Assembly: GCA_030247855.1 (NCBI GenBank)
Contig: JAPDRN010000012.1
Span: forward strand, 372,001 to 436,000
DNA from: Knufia peltigerae
Lineage: Eukaryota; Ascomycota; Eurotiomycetes; Chaetothyriales; Trichomeriaceae
Length of the DNA: 64,000 bases
Direction of reading: 5' to 3'
The position numbers and the translations under genes are program-made. The notes under the pieces were generated by a model. It was not told where the DNA came from. It was given only the letters and a program-made list of their open reading frames with translations, and did no database searches. Positions 41,190 to 53,338 of this stretch are shown here, one piece after another. Every line of letters begins with the position of its first letter. Position 1 is the stretch's first letter.

Positions 41190-43712
41190 TCAGAACGCCA
41201 CCAGGGCCGCAAATACAGCAACGCACAGGGCATAAATGCCGTCAACGTGAAATGTAGCCGCACCGTTCGCTTTGCTGCCATCGCCGGACCCTGTCCCATC
41301 TTGACTGCTACTGTTCTGGCTGTCAGTGCCGCCCGTAACGTCCGGAAGGAAATCGGTGACGTTGGTAGGATTGCCATCATTGAACAGCGTGGCGTTCCCA
41401 CTCAAGCTGCTCTTGTGATTAGTGCTGCCGTCGACACACAGTGAGTAGGGCTTAGTGCCGTTTGTGCCAAACGCTTGCCCTGCCACGGTGGCCCAGATGG
41501 AACCCACGCTTGACACGTGCTCGGGTGTGTAAAAGAGACGGCAGTCGGCAGCTTCGTACACGAACTGCAACGGTGTGTAGCTGGTGTCTCCCTCCGCAAT
41601 GTTGTTGCGCATGTTGAACGAGATCTCATTGGTCTTTTCGCCGCCGCTTGCAGTCCTCAAGGTCACGTAGTCACCGAGATTGTAGATGGTCTCAAGCGAG
41701 GTTCCCTTCATGGCATCCAGTGTGGCATTGTCCGCCTCTTCATAGGCGAGATTGGTGATTGCGATGAGGTTGCTGAAGTAGATCACTTGGCTACCTTTGA
41801 CTTGCCCAAGGGTCTGCATTGGCCCCGTCTGCGATCGCCCGCCAATAGCGATTGACTTGACTTTGCCCTGCCACTTCAGGAAGTGTGTGAGCAGGGTGCA
41901 GGTGGAACCGCAGTTTCCATCGGTGAGGACAATCATGTTCTCTGGCTCAAACGGCTGCGGAGCGAGGTTGCTCTCGTTGGCGTACCCAGAAATTACGATC
42001 GCGTTGAATGATTCATCGTACTCGGGATCCGAGAGATTGTAACGATTCAAGTTGGTAGACTGGCCGTGGCCGGGGACCTGGACAGGGCCGTAGTAGTCGT
42101 CGAAAGATGAAAACGCCTGAAGGGAGTCGTTGAGGTATGTCTCCGCGGCGAAGACGGTCGTCCCACCCATATCACCAAAATTGGTATAGTTGTCAGGCTG
42201 CTCGTTCAGAGCCTCGGTGGACAGGTTCGTGATCACTCTGCCGAGCAACTCAAACCCTTCGTGGGCTCGAGAATTCGATGCACCGTAGGGTATCAACGAA
42301 GGGAATAATTGTTTGAAAGTATCATAACCAAGTCCAACGCTGCCTCCACCATTGCCCGACAAGTCTATGATGAGATTTTTCTTCTTTTGTTGACGACAAA
42401 TATCAAGGTAGTCGGTTAGAGAGTTTTGGAAGCTCGAGGCTGCAGTTTCAGACATTTGACGGAGGGCCAAAACAGCGAGGTCTTCAAACCCTGGATCGTC
42501 AAAGACATACCCAGATAGCGAACCATCCTCCGAGATGACAGTGGGGGTTGGGTAGTGATCAATTTGTGTGATTTTAGTGGCACTATCACTGGCACTCGCA
42601 CTTGCAGTGGCAGTGGGTGTTGCCGACTCGACTGATGCTGTGGCCGACGCGGATGACCGGGCATCTTTCTCGGTAGCGTTCAAGAATTTTTGATAGAAAC
42701 TGTCACCATCCACAATGCCCGTGAAGTTTGCATTCACCAGTGCGAAATTGTCCTTCTCCACGCCGGTGCCATTCTCATATGTGAGTGATGTTGACGGACC
42801 AGGATAGAAGAGCAACATCCCTGTGAAAGTCCCGAGGCTTGGGCCGGAGTTCTCTCCGCTGTTGAAAGAGTAGAAGAAGTTATTGTAGATCGCATCCGGA
42901 TCTTGTGGACCACCAATCATACTTTTGTTGCTACCAATGGCCAAGGCATACTCAGCAGCGTCGGCACCGTTGATGGAGGCTACCGCTGGTGGGTTTGGAC
43001 CACCAGATAGGTAATCTCGAACGTCAGCTACAGGTCCTGTTAGCCGGCGCCTAGAGATGTACATGTCTCGACGTACCTAGAAAATAAATGCGAGGAAGCC
43101 GAGATCCATCCATGGAAACTGAAACAAGAGGACCGAATTGCGACTGGTAGCTGAAGATACTCAATCCGTCGGGCACAAAAGCCAAATGGCCGTCATGAGC
43201 ACTCGCCAGAATCAAGGTAAGGTTGCCTTCAAACTCCATCTCCTTTTGAATTGCTCCAGATTTCACCGAGCTTCGCAGTGCAGCCAGCTTTTCTGTGAGG
43301 TTAACCGCGGCCATGGGATATCCGTCTGGGGGCGAAGCCAAGAACTCTAGAGTCGACTGGAATTCAAGCATCGCGGCGAGCCCATCGATCAGCTTCACGG
43401 CATCTTCCTGGACCACAGGCACGGAGGCAGCACAATCGTGCGCAAGACTGGCAGCGAGGAGAGGTCCAATGGTTGCTCGTACTGTCAGTCCTTGTCCATG
43501 AAACCACACGGGAAGAGCACTGTACCAGACGGAGAAGTTGATGCATAGGAAGCTTGAATGCTGCTCACTTGGGCGCAGGCTGGCAAAGTTCCAGACGCAG
43601 TCGCTATGCTCGGCGTATTGGCGGCGGTTGAAGCCAATACTGAGGATGTCTGCTGACCTTTGGCAACAAAGCCAAGGGCTAAGAGAGATACAGCTGCTCT
43701 CGGCGAGATCAT
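41190..43712 (-). CDS. Fungal S41 (C-terminal processing) peptidase-like protein, secreted and probably GPI-anchored
   Basis: Three exons (43712-43510, 43447-43077, 43027-41190; introns 62 and 49 bp) give 803 aa. A signal peptide (ISPRAAVSLLALGFVAKG) opens the protein. A conserved CAASVP-QEDAV-type segment and FEGNLTLILASAHDGHLAF form the N-terminal domain of the fungal CPAF-like S41 family. The core has LIIDLSGNGGGSVGLGY and the probable nucleophile in LTDGNCGSTCTLL. Low-complexity Ser/Ala/Thr text separates these parts. The C terminus is a Ser/Gly-rich stretch plus a hydrophobic tail (GIYALCVAVFAALVAF), consistent with a GPI signal. Extracellular peptide processing is the likely role; substrates are unknown. 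Confidence 0.85.
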
Positions 43713-46467
43713 CTTGCTCTGCGTAATCTCAAATTCTCTCAAAATACTTTGATGCCAAGGAAATGAGAGAAAACGCAGAAACACAAGATATCAGATTGAA
43801 ACTCAGGATGAATATCTGTCTGGGGAGCTGAGGTATTTAAGATAATCCATGACCAGCTATCCTGCCTTTTTCGCATGTCTGGTCGCAGCCAGATTCCCGT
43901 GGACCTGGGGATGTGGGTTCGCGGTGTTTGAGTTGAGAGACATCGGCCACCAACGAGGCCGACGATAGGTTGGTAGAAGTTTGGGGGCCATCGTTTGGGA
44001 TGATCCAGGGTCACTTCGCTGCTGGGTAGTGGTACTCCTACCTGCACAGGATAGAGAAGGAAGAGGTAGTAATAGATATTTCCATGAAGATCGTCGTGGT
44101 CGGAGACCCCAGAGCGGCCTTCCGCATTTCCTAAATAGGTGCCTCCGTAGAGAGATGTGGGATCGTTCAGTACATCAGCCACTCGTAGACGCTTGATTGG
44201 GGCGTAGAGCATACAATAGGTAATGAGACGGGGTACAGAGTTTGGAACAATATCATAAGGATTCTAAGAGAACTATCCAGGTACCATTATACTCGACGTG
44301 GGCTCGTGGCGTTGTCGTGAGATATTAGTGCAACAGCAAAAACCATCATGGTTGTTAGTCATGGCTGACTGGTCCTTGTCTCGGCAAGAGTACCCCGATG
44401 CTCTCAAACGACATCCTTGGCGGGTACACCCTGTGCTGTCCTGTTAATGTCCTCATCGACTCAGATTTCTCGTTTGCTGACAGCTGCGGAACCTCTTCTG
44501 CACGTTGGACAGACTAAATTGAGGTGCACTCAGGTCAAGAATGCCGAAGCCGATCAGACCTAGATTAAATATTGTACTTGGCAACTACTTAGTAAAGAGT
44601 GGGCTGATGACCGCAGGCTGGTCTCTAGAGAAAAGCTTCAGCAATCCTTTTCCTTGCTTCTGCAGGTGGATATCACATCCTCCGCCCGTGATGGGGAAAT
44701 TAACCAGACGACATCTATCCACTCAAAGTAAAAGAGACGAATTAGGCGTCTAGATTGCCGACGATTGTAGATGCTGACGCCGGAGGAAACACTGTTGTCC
44801 GACGGGTATCGATGACGTCCAGGAGCAACGCCTCGAGATGGTGGGAGTTATCCGCAGCAATGGTTCAGAAGGCCGAAGGTAAGGAAACGTATAACACACG
44901 GCGTGTATATTTATGATGTTGCACTCTATCGATATGAACAATGGCACCAGTTGATTTAACTCAGATCTCAATCCAAGAGCTTGAGTCTTCCAGTCTTCTT
45001 TGGATCTCCTACCTAGCTATCTTCTATGTTTCTGGTCTCGAAACTCCTCCAGAACCTCTAGTTTCTCGCTTCACCGCACCTGTTCTTTGCGAGCTTGGGT
45101 TTGAGCTGTAGTAAGGGCTTTGCTTCGGCCCACTCTGGCATTCCTGCCTAACCTTGATTGGACGCCCTTTGCTTACACAACGGCCAAATCCGGAGTAGGC
45201 ATTGGGATTGTATCATTATGAGGCCGCGCAAAACGTGGAAGTAGAAATCTGGTACGGTTGGAGATGAACTGGTCCTGTGTGAGACGGAGGCTCGGTGAAC
45301 AGAGCTTTTGAGCTATATCCTCCGCGTATCTGCGACAAAGAATCCGCAATATTCACAATAACAGATCTTACCCTGTTCTGGCCGAAAGTCGTGTCCAATT
45401 ACTGTCGTCCCCCAGATCAGCAGCCCAGCAACAGCTTATCGAAACGGGAAGGTGAAAATACCAAGGCCAGGATAGTAACCGGGTTAGCCGTAATCAACGG
45501 CGCGTTCGAGTCGTTTGGCCGATGGTTCCTTTTCCTGGCTGATAGAATTCTTCCAGATGAAGAATCACAAGTTCGGCTCATGGCGGTCCATCCTCGCTTT
45601 CAGGCCGGTGTGCGGATGGCTGCCATGCAGAAACATCTGGCGATCATGGATGTGGTGATGGGTGGAGTATTGGTCACCGGTAGTGGTAGAGCTCGATGCG
45701 GCGGCTTAGTCACTGAAGGAAGATTAGAAACATGTCGTAACACCATCGGGTCAAATCCTACCATCTGTCTGTGGTCTAGACCCCATTGGATGGAACGGTC
45801 CATTCGGTTGGATAAACGCTGTCATGATGGGAAGTCTCTTGGGAAGACCCAGTTATACCGACGCCGGAGCCACATAAAATATGGATATAGTTGCGAAGCA
45901 GTGCATTCCGCCATGCTACTCTTCTCCAAGCCTGGAGTCGTCTGGATTTGCACAGCTCAAACAGTCGCATGGTATTCGCCCTCGGCAGGTTTTTCATATC
46001 CCGATGCTATAGCCAATACCCTCCGTTCGTCTGTTGAAGCAGGCCAGTACCATTGCCATCTTGACACGCCGTACCGATGTGGTAAACTTGCACTAGCAGT
46101 GATTCAAAGGCCTGTCTTGCTCGGAATGTCGATGAGACCAGACCCTGGCTAGTGCTCCGGCGTTACACCCCCGTTCTTTGGGTATTCTTTGCTCAAAAGT
46201 TCCTGCCATATCTTCCTTGAGTGATCCAATGAATGGCAGTATCATAGTTGTATCCAGGCTCTGAGGTCTGTCACCGCGATCGCTGCGAGTTGCCATGGCA
46301 GCGCATGCAGTGACGGCCAAGTAGAAGAGACTCGACCAAGGAGAAAGTGTGCCTCAGACTGTATCCGATCACCTAGCGGAATTGGGTGATTATTTTGGAT
46401 GTCGATGGTATAAGAAGAGCTGCTTAAATAATTATATTCACTTTCTCTTGACGGGTGACGGCATTCA
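43713..46467. other. 2.7-kb gene-poor region
   Basis: No protein family was recognised. It includes the S41 gene promoter at the left. An open frame of 285 codons lies at 45295-46152 on the plus strand and is listed separately. No transposon ends or long repeats were seen by eye. Confidence 0.45.
45295..46152 (+). other. Unassigned 285-codon open frame
   Basis: The frame begins at a GTG; the first in-frame ATG (45580) would leave 190 aa. The predicted text has no recognisable domain, no signal peptide and no membrane helix of normal length. It could be a lineage-specific gene, a remnant, or chance. No product is proposed. Confidence 0.15.
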
Positions 46468-47295
46468 TCAGTGTACGTCCACACAGGCGTTGAAAGGCAA
46501 AAGTTTCTTCCGCGATGAAGGCGTGCTTTGCCTTGGGCGTATGCGCTTTGGGCCGTAGTCTGCCTTTCGCCAATCCCTCGAGAATAGTTGGAGTGTGCTG
46601 TTCGTTGCGGCCAGCCTTGCCTTTTTTACATCGCCCTCACCCATGTCTTCGACATCGCTACGTTTCCTTTTGGAAAAACTCGGCATGAAACCGTCATCTG
46701 CTGGAGCGGAATGTGACGTAGGAGGGCTTTTTGAAAGTGCAGGAATTCCAAAGCGTGATGTCTGAGTTGAAAAGGTCTTCATAAAGGTCATCTTGGCTGC
46801 ATACTGTTCGTAGTTCTCTGGCGCACCAGACTTTATCCGTTTCGCAGTAGTATCTTCTTCTGGACCGTCGATATCGGGAACTGTAGTTTCGGACGACTCG
46901 GGGTCACTACAACTTTCACTTTCGCCGCTTGTAAAACTGCTGATGGAGCCAGGTGTAGGAGTTTGACCCTGCAGAAACCTGGCTTCTCCCTTTTCTAAGT
47001 CGAGAGGATGTGTGCAAGTCCAGATCTGAGATAAAACCGGATCCCGGCGAGCCCAAGCCGGCGAGGCCAAGGACAGGCCTTGCTCGCAATCTTTTGTATT
47101 TTCGCACCCCCAGACATCCTCTTCTCTGGAGCCAGAGGAGACTGAGTGCGAGAGAAACTGCCGTAATCGCAGGCTGGTGCGCGCAAGGATTGTAGGTATG
47201 AGGGCTTGGTAGGATTCGTCTATTGTTGGAGGCGGCGTCGCCAATCTTGTGGTATCCAAGCACAATGGAGGAGGGGATTGATCCATGCAGTGCAT
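46468..47295 (-). CDS. Hypothetical nuclear protein
   Basis: Single frame of 275 aa; a second ATG at 47286 would remove three residues. I do not recognise a family. The text is Ser/Pro-rich and disordered in appearance, with an acidic stretch (SGESESCSDPESSETTVPD) and basic clusters that look like nuclear localisation signals (FSKRKRSDVEDMGEGDVKKAR and GPKRIRPRQSTPSSRKK). A short conserved-looking end, LQLFSRDWRKADYGPKRIRP, may be a binding motif. It is divergent from the FHA-kinase gene with about 0.3 kb between starts, so joint expression is possible. Function unknown. Confidence 0.5.
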   Translation of the reverse strand: MHCMDQSPPPLCLDTTRLATPPPTIDESYQALIPTILARTSLRLRQFLSHSVSSGSREEDVWGCENTKDCEQGLSLASPAWARRDPVLSQIWTCTHPLDLEKGEARFLQGQTPTPGSISSFTSGESESCSDPESSETTVPDIDGPEEDTTAKRIKSGAPENYEQYAAKMTFMKTFSTQTSRFGIPALSKSPPTSHSAPADDGFMPSFSKRKRSDVEDMGEGDVKKARLAATNSTLQLFSRDWRKADYGPKRIRPRQSTPSSRKKLLPFNACVDVH

Positions 47296-47603
47296 GGCGC
47301 ACTCTTCAATCGCTTAGCGATATGTCATTGGTACCTCGAGGATGGATTCATCACGATCATGGCGATGGTGATGGTGATGGATGTCCCCAAGACTGCGCTT
47401 TATGTGTCGTGGTTGGGAGAGTGGCGATGGCTCTTGTGAAGAGCACAGAGAGCCAAGGCGCAGTTATCCACGTGATCTTGCTGGTTGCAATATATAATTT
47501 CGTATTTGGTTTCCAAGTTCCGCCGTATACAACGTGCTCAGCCATCTGGCGTTGGCTTAGCGTTTCTTACACTACGTGGATGAACCAGAGTACGAGGTCA
47601 AAT
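47296..47603. promoter_or_regulatory. Divergent promoter, nuclear protein / FHA-kinase
   Basis: A 308-bp spacer with a GATGGTGATGG-type short repeat near 47365-47380. The plus frame of the kinase is open through this region, so a longer N terminus cannot be excluded. Confidence 0.4.
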
Positions 47604-49312
47604 ATGGCCAATACAGAAACCTCTACTTGTACACCTGATCGTGATACTGCTTCTGCAAGTCCGCCTCCTTTGGGACCATTTGCTAGCTTGGTCCCATTGA
47701 ACAGAGATGCACGCGAGAGGTTTTCTTCCGCCGTTCAGACCATCCTCGACAATCCTGATCAGTGGGAACGTGCCAGAAACAATCTCAGGTGGGAGCACAA
47801 TCGGCATGAGTCGGTGAGCACAACCAGTGTCTTCTCCGATGCAGAAGATGTCGCTCAAGAAACCACTGTTTATGCGCATCCTGCGTATATCGGAGAGTAT
47901 TTGTTCCAGTTGGACCATCCTCCTCGGCAGGGTGCATGGATCCTCGGCGATGGACGAGGCTCATTTCGTACTGATGTCGACTTCCTCTTGACAGCGCCGC
48001 ATACTTCGCGTGCTATAGCAGGCAGACATGCCCTGATCTACCATGACAAGAGGACTAGGCGCCTTCTACTTAGAGCCAACCACAAAGTCATTGCACCATC
48101 CCCAAGCAATCCCGGCACTTCGATAATGCTCAACAGGAAATCTGATCCTCAGACAATGGAACTAGTGCGCCGTCACGAACTGAGAATTGGGACATGCACC
48201 TATCTCTTTGATTATACGGACGCCGCAACTTCCACACAGTACTCCGTGCGCCTCGGCGATTTCATGCGTAAAATTTATGGCGAACAGTGGCAAGGGATCA
48301 ATTCTCTGACTCCAGGCCTTCTTAGCGTTACACCTGACGAACAATCGATGCGCTTTGGCAAGTACAGCTGGCCCATTGGCGCCTTTGCGGAGGGTACATT
48401 CGGCCAAGTAGTCGCCGGAACAACCATCAGTGGAGAAGCCATTGCCGTAAAAAGGTTGAAGTTTCCGAACGGTAACGACCTTGCAAAAATTCAGAAAGTT
48501 ATGGCACATCTCCAGGGCCATGTATGTTCTTTTCATGAATATGAATATTTGTAATCGTAATTGACCTGGTGCAGCCTCATATTGTACAGCTACTCGACTG
48601 CTTTGCTAACTCCGATGCAAAGATTCCCGAAGCCTACTGTTTCTACCGACCATTTTGCATAGGCACTTTGATAGATGTCTACCGTGCTAATATTCCTCTA
48701 CAGTCTTTCATAAGGCTCACTCACCAATACTTTGCGGCCCTGGCATATATGCACGAAGAGAGACATACTATGCATCGTGACATCAAACCTTCCAATCTTG
48801 GCGTCCAGCATCTTGAACCTAGCCACGGTGTTCTACTTGATCTGGACGATGCTATAGCTGCCGAGTCTTCGACGGATCATCAAAAAGGAACCATCGCTTA
48901 TCTTTCACCAGAAGTAGTGGCCATGAAAGACCCAAGTCTCAAAATCGAATTTTCCACGAAATGGGGGGTCGAGTTCACGGAAAGTTACGGCCCAGAAAAC
49001 GATAATTGGGCTCTAGCAATGTCTATATATCATGTATATTTTCGGAAGATCCACAGGACACTAACCACACCGCAACTGGTGGAGTTTATCAGAGAAGATA
49101 TACAACGCGAGTCAGAAGCAAACTCTTCCTTTGCACCCCTTGGCGACGTTCTTTTGGCTTTACTTGTTGTCGATCGCAGCCAACGAATGTCGGCGTCTAT
49201 GGTGGCACGAGAGCTGTTGCTTGTTCTTGAAGCAGGTCAAAAGCGAGGTATCTCAGAAGCATCTGACAACAACGAGGATACGTCAGCCAAGATGCTATCC
49301 AGTCGCCCGTAG
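47604..49312 (+). CDS. FHA-domain protein kinase (fusion), atypical DLD in place of DFG
   Basis: Two exons (47604-48521, 48575-49312; 53-bp intron) give 551 aa. Residues about 95-205 look like a forkhead-associated domain: AWILGDGRGSFRTDVDFLL, then SRAIAGRHALIYHDKRTRRL and HELRIGTCTYLF. The kinase domain begins near 255. Its glycine loop is GAFAEGTFGQVV, the ATP lysine is K283 in IAVKRLK, the catalytic loop is HRDIKPSNLG (H373-D375), and the metal loop is DLD (395-397) instead of DFG. The activation-segment end is YLSPEVV. An FHA-kinase order recalls Rad53/Chk2-type kinases, but sequence divergence is large and the substrate is unknown. ATG 47604 is preferred; the frame is open upstream. Confidence 0.75.
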
Positions 49313-49761
49313 ACTTGGTCTGTCATTCGAATTTTGGCCACTGCAATGAGCGATGGTCATTAATATAGACAGTAGATAGGCAGAACCGAATGTTTTGATG
49401 ACGCACTTCAGTACTGATGACTAAACCCAACCACAGGAGCCACCAGCCCTCTCGTTGTTTCGCTTAATCATCATGTGCAAGTTTCTCCGAGATGTGGCGT
49501 TGGCTCGTGTGCGATCGCTGACCAATCCTGCCCCCGTGTGAATCAAGGCGACGAGATCACCTTTTCTTCGCCATAGACTGAAGGTAGCAGATAAATTCAT
49601 GAAAGGGCATTTCGCCGGCATTCATCTTTCCCACCAGCAAGGAAACACAGCACACCTTGGGCAGAGGCCGAGCATGACTTCGACAAGATGAGCTAGCCAG
49701 AAGACAAACGCCTAGCAGTACCCACGATCTGGCGGGTGCTGTTGGTCTACAAGAATCCGCA
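49313..49761. other. Intergenic region upstream of Zn2Cys6 regulator
   Basis: About 450 bp. It holds the 3' flank of the kinase gene and the promoter of the next regulator. Nothing distinctive was recognised. Confidence 0.45.
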
Positions 49762-51507
49762 ATGGGGATCAAAGGGTGTTGGACCTGTAGAGGTAAGGCA
49801 AACCAGGAGAACAGGTGTTGCCATGGACACTGGACTGTGCTAATCCTCCTCAGAGCGCAAAGTTCGATGTGACTCCGTTTGGCCGAGTTGTGGCAATTGC
49901 ATAAAGGCACAGCGTGTGTGTAAAGGCTATGGGATTCAACTGTCCTGGCCTCGAAATGGCGACAAAAAAAGAACAATTGTCTTGCCAGATACGCTTTGTG
50001 CAGGGAGCACTAATCAAGCAAACATCAAAAGATTCTTGAATACATCTTCCTGGGACATATCGTTATCGGCCGAGCTAGAGAACAGAAGGCTTCCTGGTAC
50101 AACTCACCTCGGAAGCAGAGTCAAACTATCTGACACTAACGGCAATCACCTGTAGTACGTTACCTTCGTACCATGAGAGTCCCCCACCCGAGGTATCTAT
50201 CGCCCATCACCTTGGATCAAGAAGAGTTTTATCTACTTGGGTTCTGTATGTTGGACAGCTCCCTAGACCTCACTGTCTTACTGACCACAGTATCTCAGTC
50301 AATGAATCAAGATCACTGATATTGGGACCAACCGATCAGGAGGCTCTGGCCAAGTTTATATTGAGGGTCGCTTTCTCGGATCCATCTGATACAACCAATC
50401 CAGTCTTGCAAGGTGTGCTTGCTCTCGCTTCACTACAGATCCACGGTAGCTTCAAGAGCTTTCGCTATAAGCATCAAGTCATGTCGTCAGTCAAAGAGTC
50501 TCTAAACTGGTCTGACGAGAGGACTCTGCTTCGGAACCTGATGGCAACCATGCTGTTATATCACTATGAGGTAATTCGACCCGTCCGTATCGGCGCGTCA
50601 CATTTAGCTAATAATCACAGCTCTCACTCGAATCCAACTCAAAAGGCAGTTGGGTAAACTATCTATGCACCGTGAAAAAGATAATCAACACGTCTCCGGC
50701 AGTTCACAAGCTGGTTCGGCAAGAATATTCGATCTTTCTGGACTGGATCTACTATCATGAGGTCCTCGCAGAGTTCACAGTCAGACATTGGAAGGTACCT
50801 TACGAAGGCTGCGGTTGGGCTCCAACAGCAAGATCTCTCAGCGTCACTGAAAGGAGCGTTCTCGAGGTAGATTGGAATTCCTTGACGTCCGCCGTCGTCA
50901 TCTGACACTATGGCAGGCAGAGAATAACATCGGCTGCCCAATTAATGTGCTCCAGCTGGTTGTGCGTGCATGCAGGCAAGCTATCGTGACGAAACCTTTC
51001 GAGACGGAACCTACAAATGATCACACGGAGGACACCAACACACTCGAACATAGTATCTCCCAGGCAGTTGGAAACTATGGCCCCATCCACGTAGAGTCCA
51101 CGACATCTACAGACCAAAACACTGTGATTTCCGATCTTCATCGAATTGCATGTCTGATCTATGTTAATCGGGCGGTCCATTGTGTTTCAGGAACAGAGTT
51201 TCGTCACAAGCGCCTTGTGAGAGAGGGAATTTTGCTGTTGACCAAGATGCAAACATGCCAGTACGCGTGGCCATTATTTATAATCGCCTGTGAAGCCATT
51301 GGCGATGATCAGCGCCTTGCCGTTATGGATGTTTTTGAACAAAGCCAAAAAGATCGAAGACGAAGATCAAGCCATATTCACTTCATTCAGCATACTGTCG
51401 AGGCAATGTGGAACCAGCAGGATTTGAATACAGAGAACCAAGTCGACTATTTGACTATCTTCAATGCGGTCGTTGGCGGAGTCCCATTCATACCTCCTTT
51501 TGCCTGA
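49762..51507 (+). CDS. Zn2Cys6 transcription factor
   Basis: Six exons (49762-49792, 49854-50096, 50156-50245, 50299-50570, 50621-50866, 50917-51507) give 490 aa. The cluster starts at once: MGIKGCWTCRERKVRCD, completed across the first intron, then WPSCGNC and C six residues on. The region RYLRTMRVPHPRYLSP and the helical segment NPVLQGVLALASLQIH belong to the fungal-specific domain. All five internal junctions close in frame. It is probably the regulator of the second catabolic island (51.5-60 kb). Its stop lies 49 bp from the stop of the convergent SDR gene. Exon 3 boundaries are the least certain. Confidence 0.85.
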
Positions 51508-51556
51508 ATTCAACTTCTTCTATGTTCTATCAACAACTACTCGGTACCTGCAATGG

Positions 51557-52658
51557 TTAGAACCATCCATCACTATTTCCACGATGTGTCAGAGTTTTTC
51601 CACTGTCTGCTTCCGTCAGACCCTGGATCACCTGGAGCTGAAGCTTGATTGCTTCTTCCACCGAGATCGGCCCTTCGACGCTCTTGTCGATTTTGTGAAA
51701 CGCGTTCAGCATGAACTTCCGCACCTTCGGATCGCCGGTGACTGCACGAGCTATGTTGAGTCAGTAACCTAAGCTGATGCATTCCGAATATCAACAAGAC
51801 TAACCGGAATCCGTGTCGACCCAGCCTGGGCTCAGGGACACCGTCTTTATACCCTCTGGGGCCAACTCAATGGCATACTTGGTGGCGATCATATTGACAC
51901 CAGCCTTGCTGACAGAGTAACCCAGCAAGGTAGAAAGGCCAGTGATCCGAGTAAACTCAACATCACCACTTGGACTGGTAATGAATGCAATTTTTTTCTC
52001 TTTGCCGTTGCGTATGAGATCAAGGAAGGCATTGACGACGAAGATGTTGCTAGTCACGTTTGTTTTGGTCTGCACACAGTCAATTTCGGCTATTATCGAT
52101 CATGGGCTAGCTGAAGTGAAGGGCCATACATTCTCATTGATCTCATTTACCAATGCCTCTTCTTTGCCATGGCTGCACCGTGTCAGCAGAGTCAGTCTTC
52201 GTACGCATCAGGCTTGACACTCACAAAGCACTCGGCGACAACGCGCCAGTATCAGGTCCTGGAGAGCTTGCGTTGAGAATCAACACATCAAGTGAACCGG
52301 CTGTAACTTTTGCAATTTCAGCTGCAGCCTGAGCTAATTTTCCTGGATCGGCAATATCGGTCACCACAACATGGATGTTCTTCCGCTTTGTAGCAAGTTC
52401 CTCAAGTGGACCGGCAGTCGCTCGACTTCGAATGAGAGCAAACACCGTATTCTCGGAGTTCGCAGACTTTTTGTGGTAAAGTCAGCGTCGTGTTTGTGTT
52501 GTCGGTATAATTGTGCTGGTAGACTCACAAGATTATTGACGAAGCCGAACTGTGAAGGTGTTTCAATTAGCATTTGACATTGTAGTGGTGGTGCTCTAGG
52601 GGTGTTAGAAGCTTACGCCAATGCCTCGGGTTGCGCCAGTAATAGCCCAAGACACCAT
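51557..52658 (-). CDS. Short-chain dehydrogenase/reductase (classical SDR)
   Basis: Six exons (52658-52617, 52549-52529, 52466-52225, 52172-52130, 52069-51805, 51741-51557) give 265 aa. The second exon is only 21 nt (FGFVNNL). The cofactor motif TGATRGIG is at residues 7-14. VLILNASS carries the structural NAxx motif. The catalytic YxxxK is YSVSK in LLGYSVSKAGVN, and the PGWVDTD text after it is typical of NAD(P)-dependent SDRs. It reduces or oxidises a carbonyl/alcohol pair in the cytosol. It is divergent from a second SDR across a promoter with a 10-bp tandem repeat. Confidence 0.88.
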
Positions 52659-53338
52659 TTTCACGTTTGTTGATAGAACGCAGGGATGGCTTCCAAGTAA
52701 AAATAATTGAAGAAGGGTGAACTATCCTCTCTTAAGCTGATCGATGGTTATGATACAGCAGCAAAATGGGAGACTGTCGCATCCTAATATACTTGAGGTC
52801 AACATAATCGTCATGTTTAGAAGTATCTAGCAATAAAGGATGTGCTATAATCACTGGAAAGTATTTTCGAGGTCGTATGGTCTTATTAATCCACGTCTGG
52901 ACTGTTCGCTGGTACTAGTGTCCATGCCGTGGCATTATGTAGAGTGAGGCAACTTTCTCCGGTAGCAGAGGACTCCACCTAGAACGGTTCTCGCGATTTT
53001 GGTGCGGGTTGGTGCGGGCTAGTGCGGTTCGAGGCATATAGTATGATGCACTGAGTAGTGAATTTCATACTTGATTTGACTTGGCTCAGCTAAACCAATG
53101 CGATAGTTGGTGTGACTTGGTATAACAGCTCTTGCGTAGCCTGAAACCAGATTATAAATGCTTTCAAAGGTTGCGTCGTAGGCTTGACGCCGTCGAACGT
53201 TGCAGATACAATATAAATATCACTCTTGGGCTCGAGGAGTCTGACAGTCCCAATTTCTATCTACATATTTATACATACCAGACGAAGGGCTCAGTACCAA
53301 TATCAAGCCGGGTTGACCTAACCATAAATCCACGAAAC
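52659..53338. promoter_or_regulatory. Divergent promoter of the two SDR genes
   Basis: A 680-bp bidirectional promoter. Three 10-bp units near 53000 (listed separately) are its most regular element. Confidence 0.55.
52999..53028. repeat. Triple 10-bp tandem repeat, unit TTGGTGCGGG
   Basis: Two exact units and one diverged unit (CTAGTGCGGT) place three GTGCGG cores exactly one helical turn apart. The array lies about 340 bp from each SDR start, midway in the divergent promoter. A cooperative regulator site is likely in form, though not shown. Confidence 0.6.

Noticed and set aside
43739..44212. 157-codon minus frame upstream of the S41 peptidase
   Set aside because: Overlaps the promoter of that gene and shows no family features.
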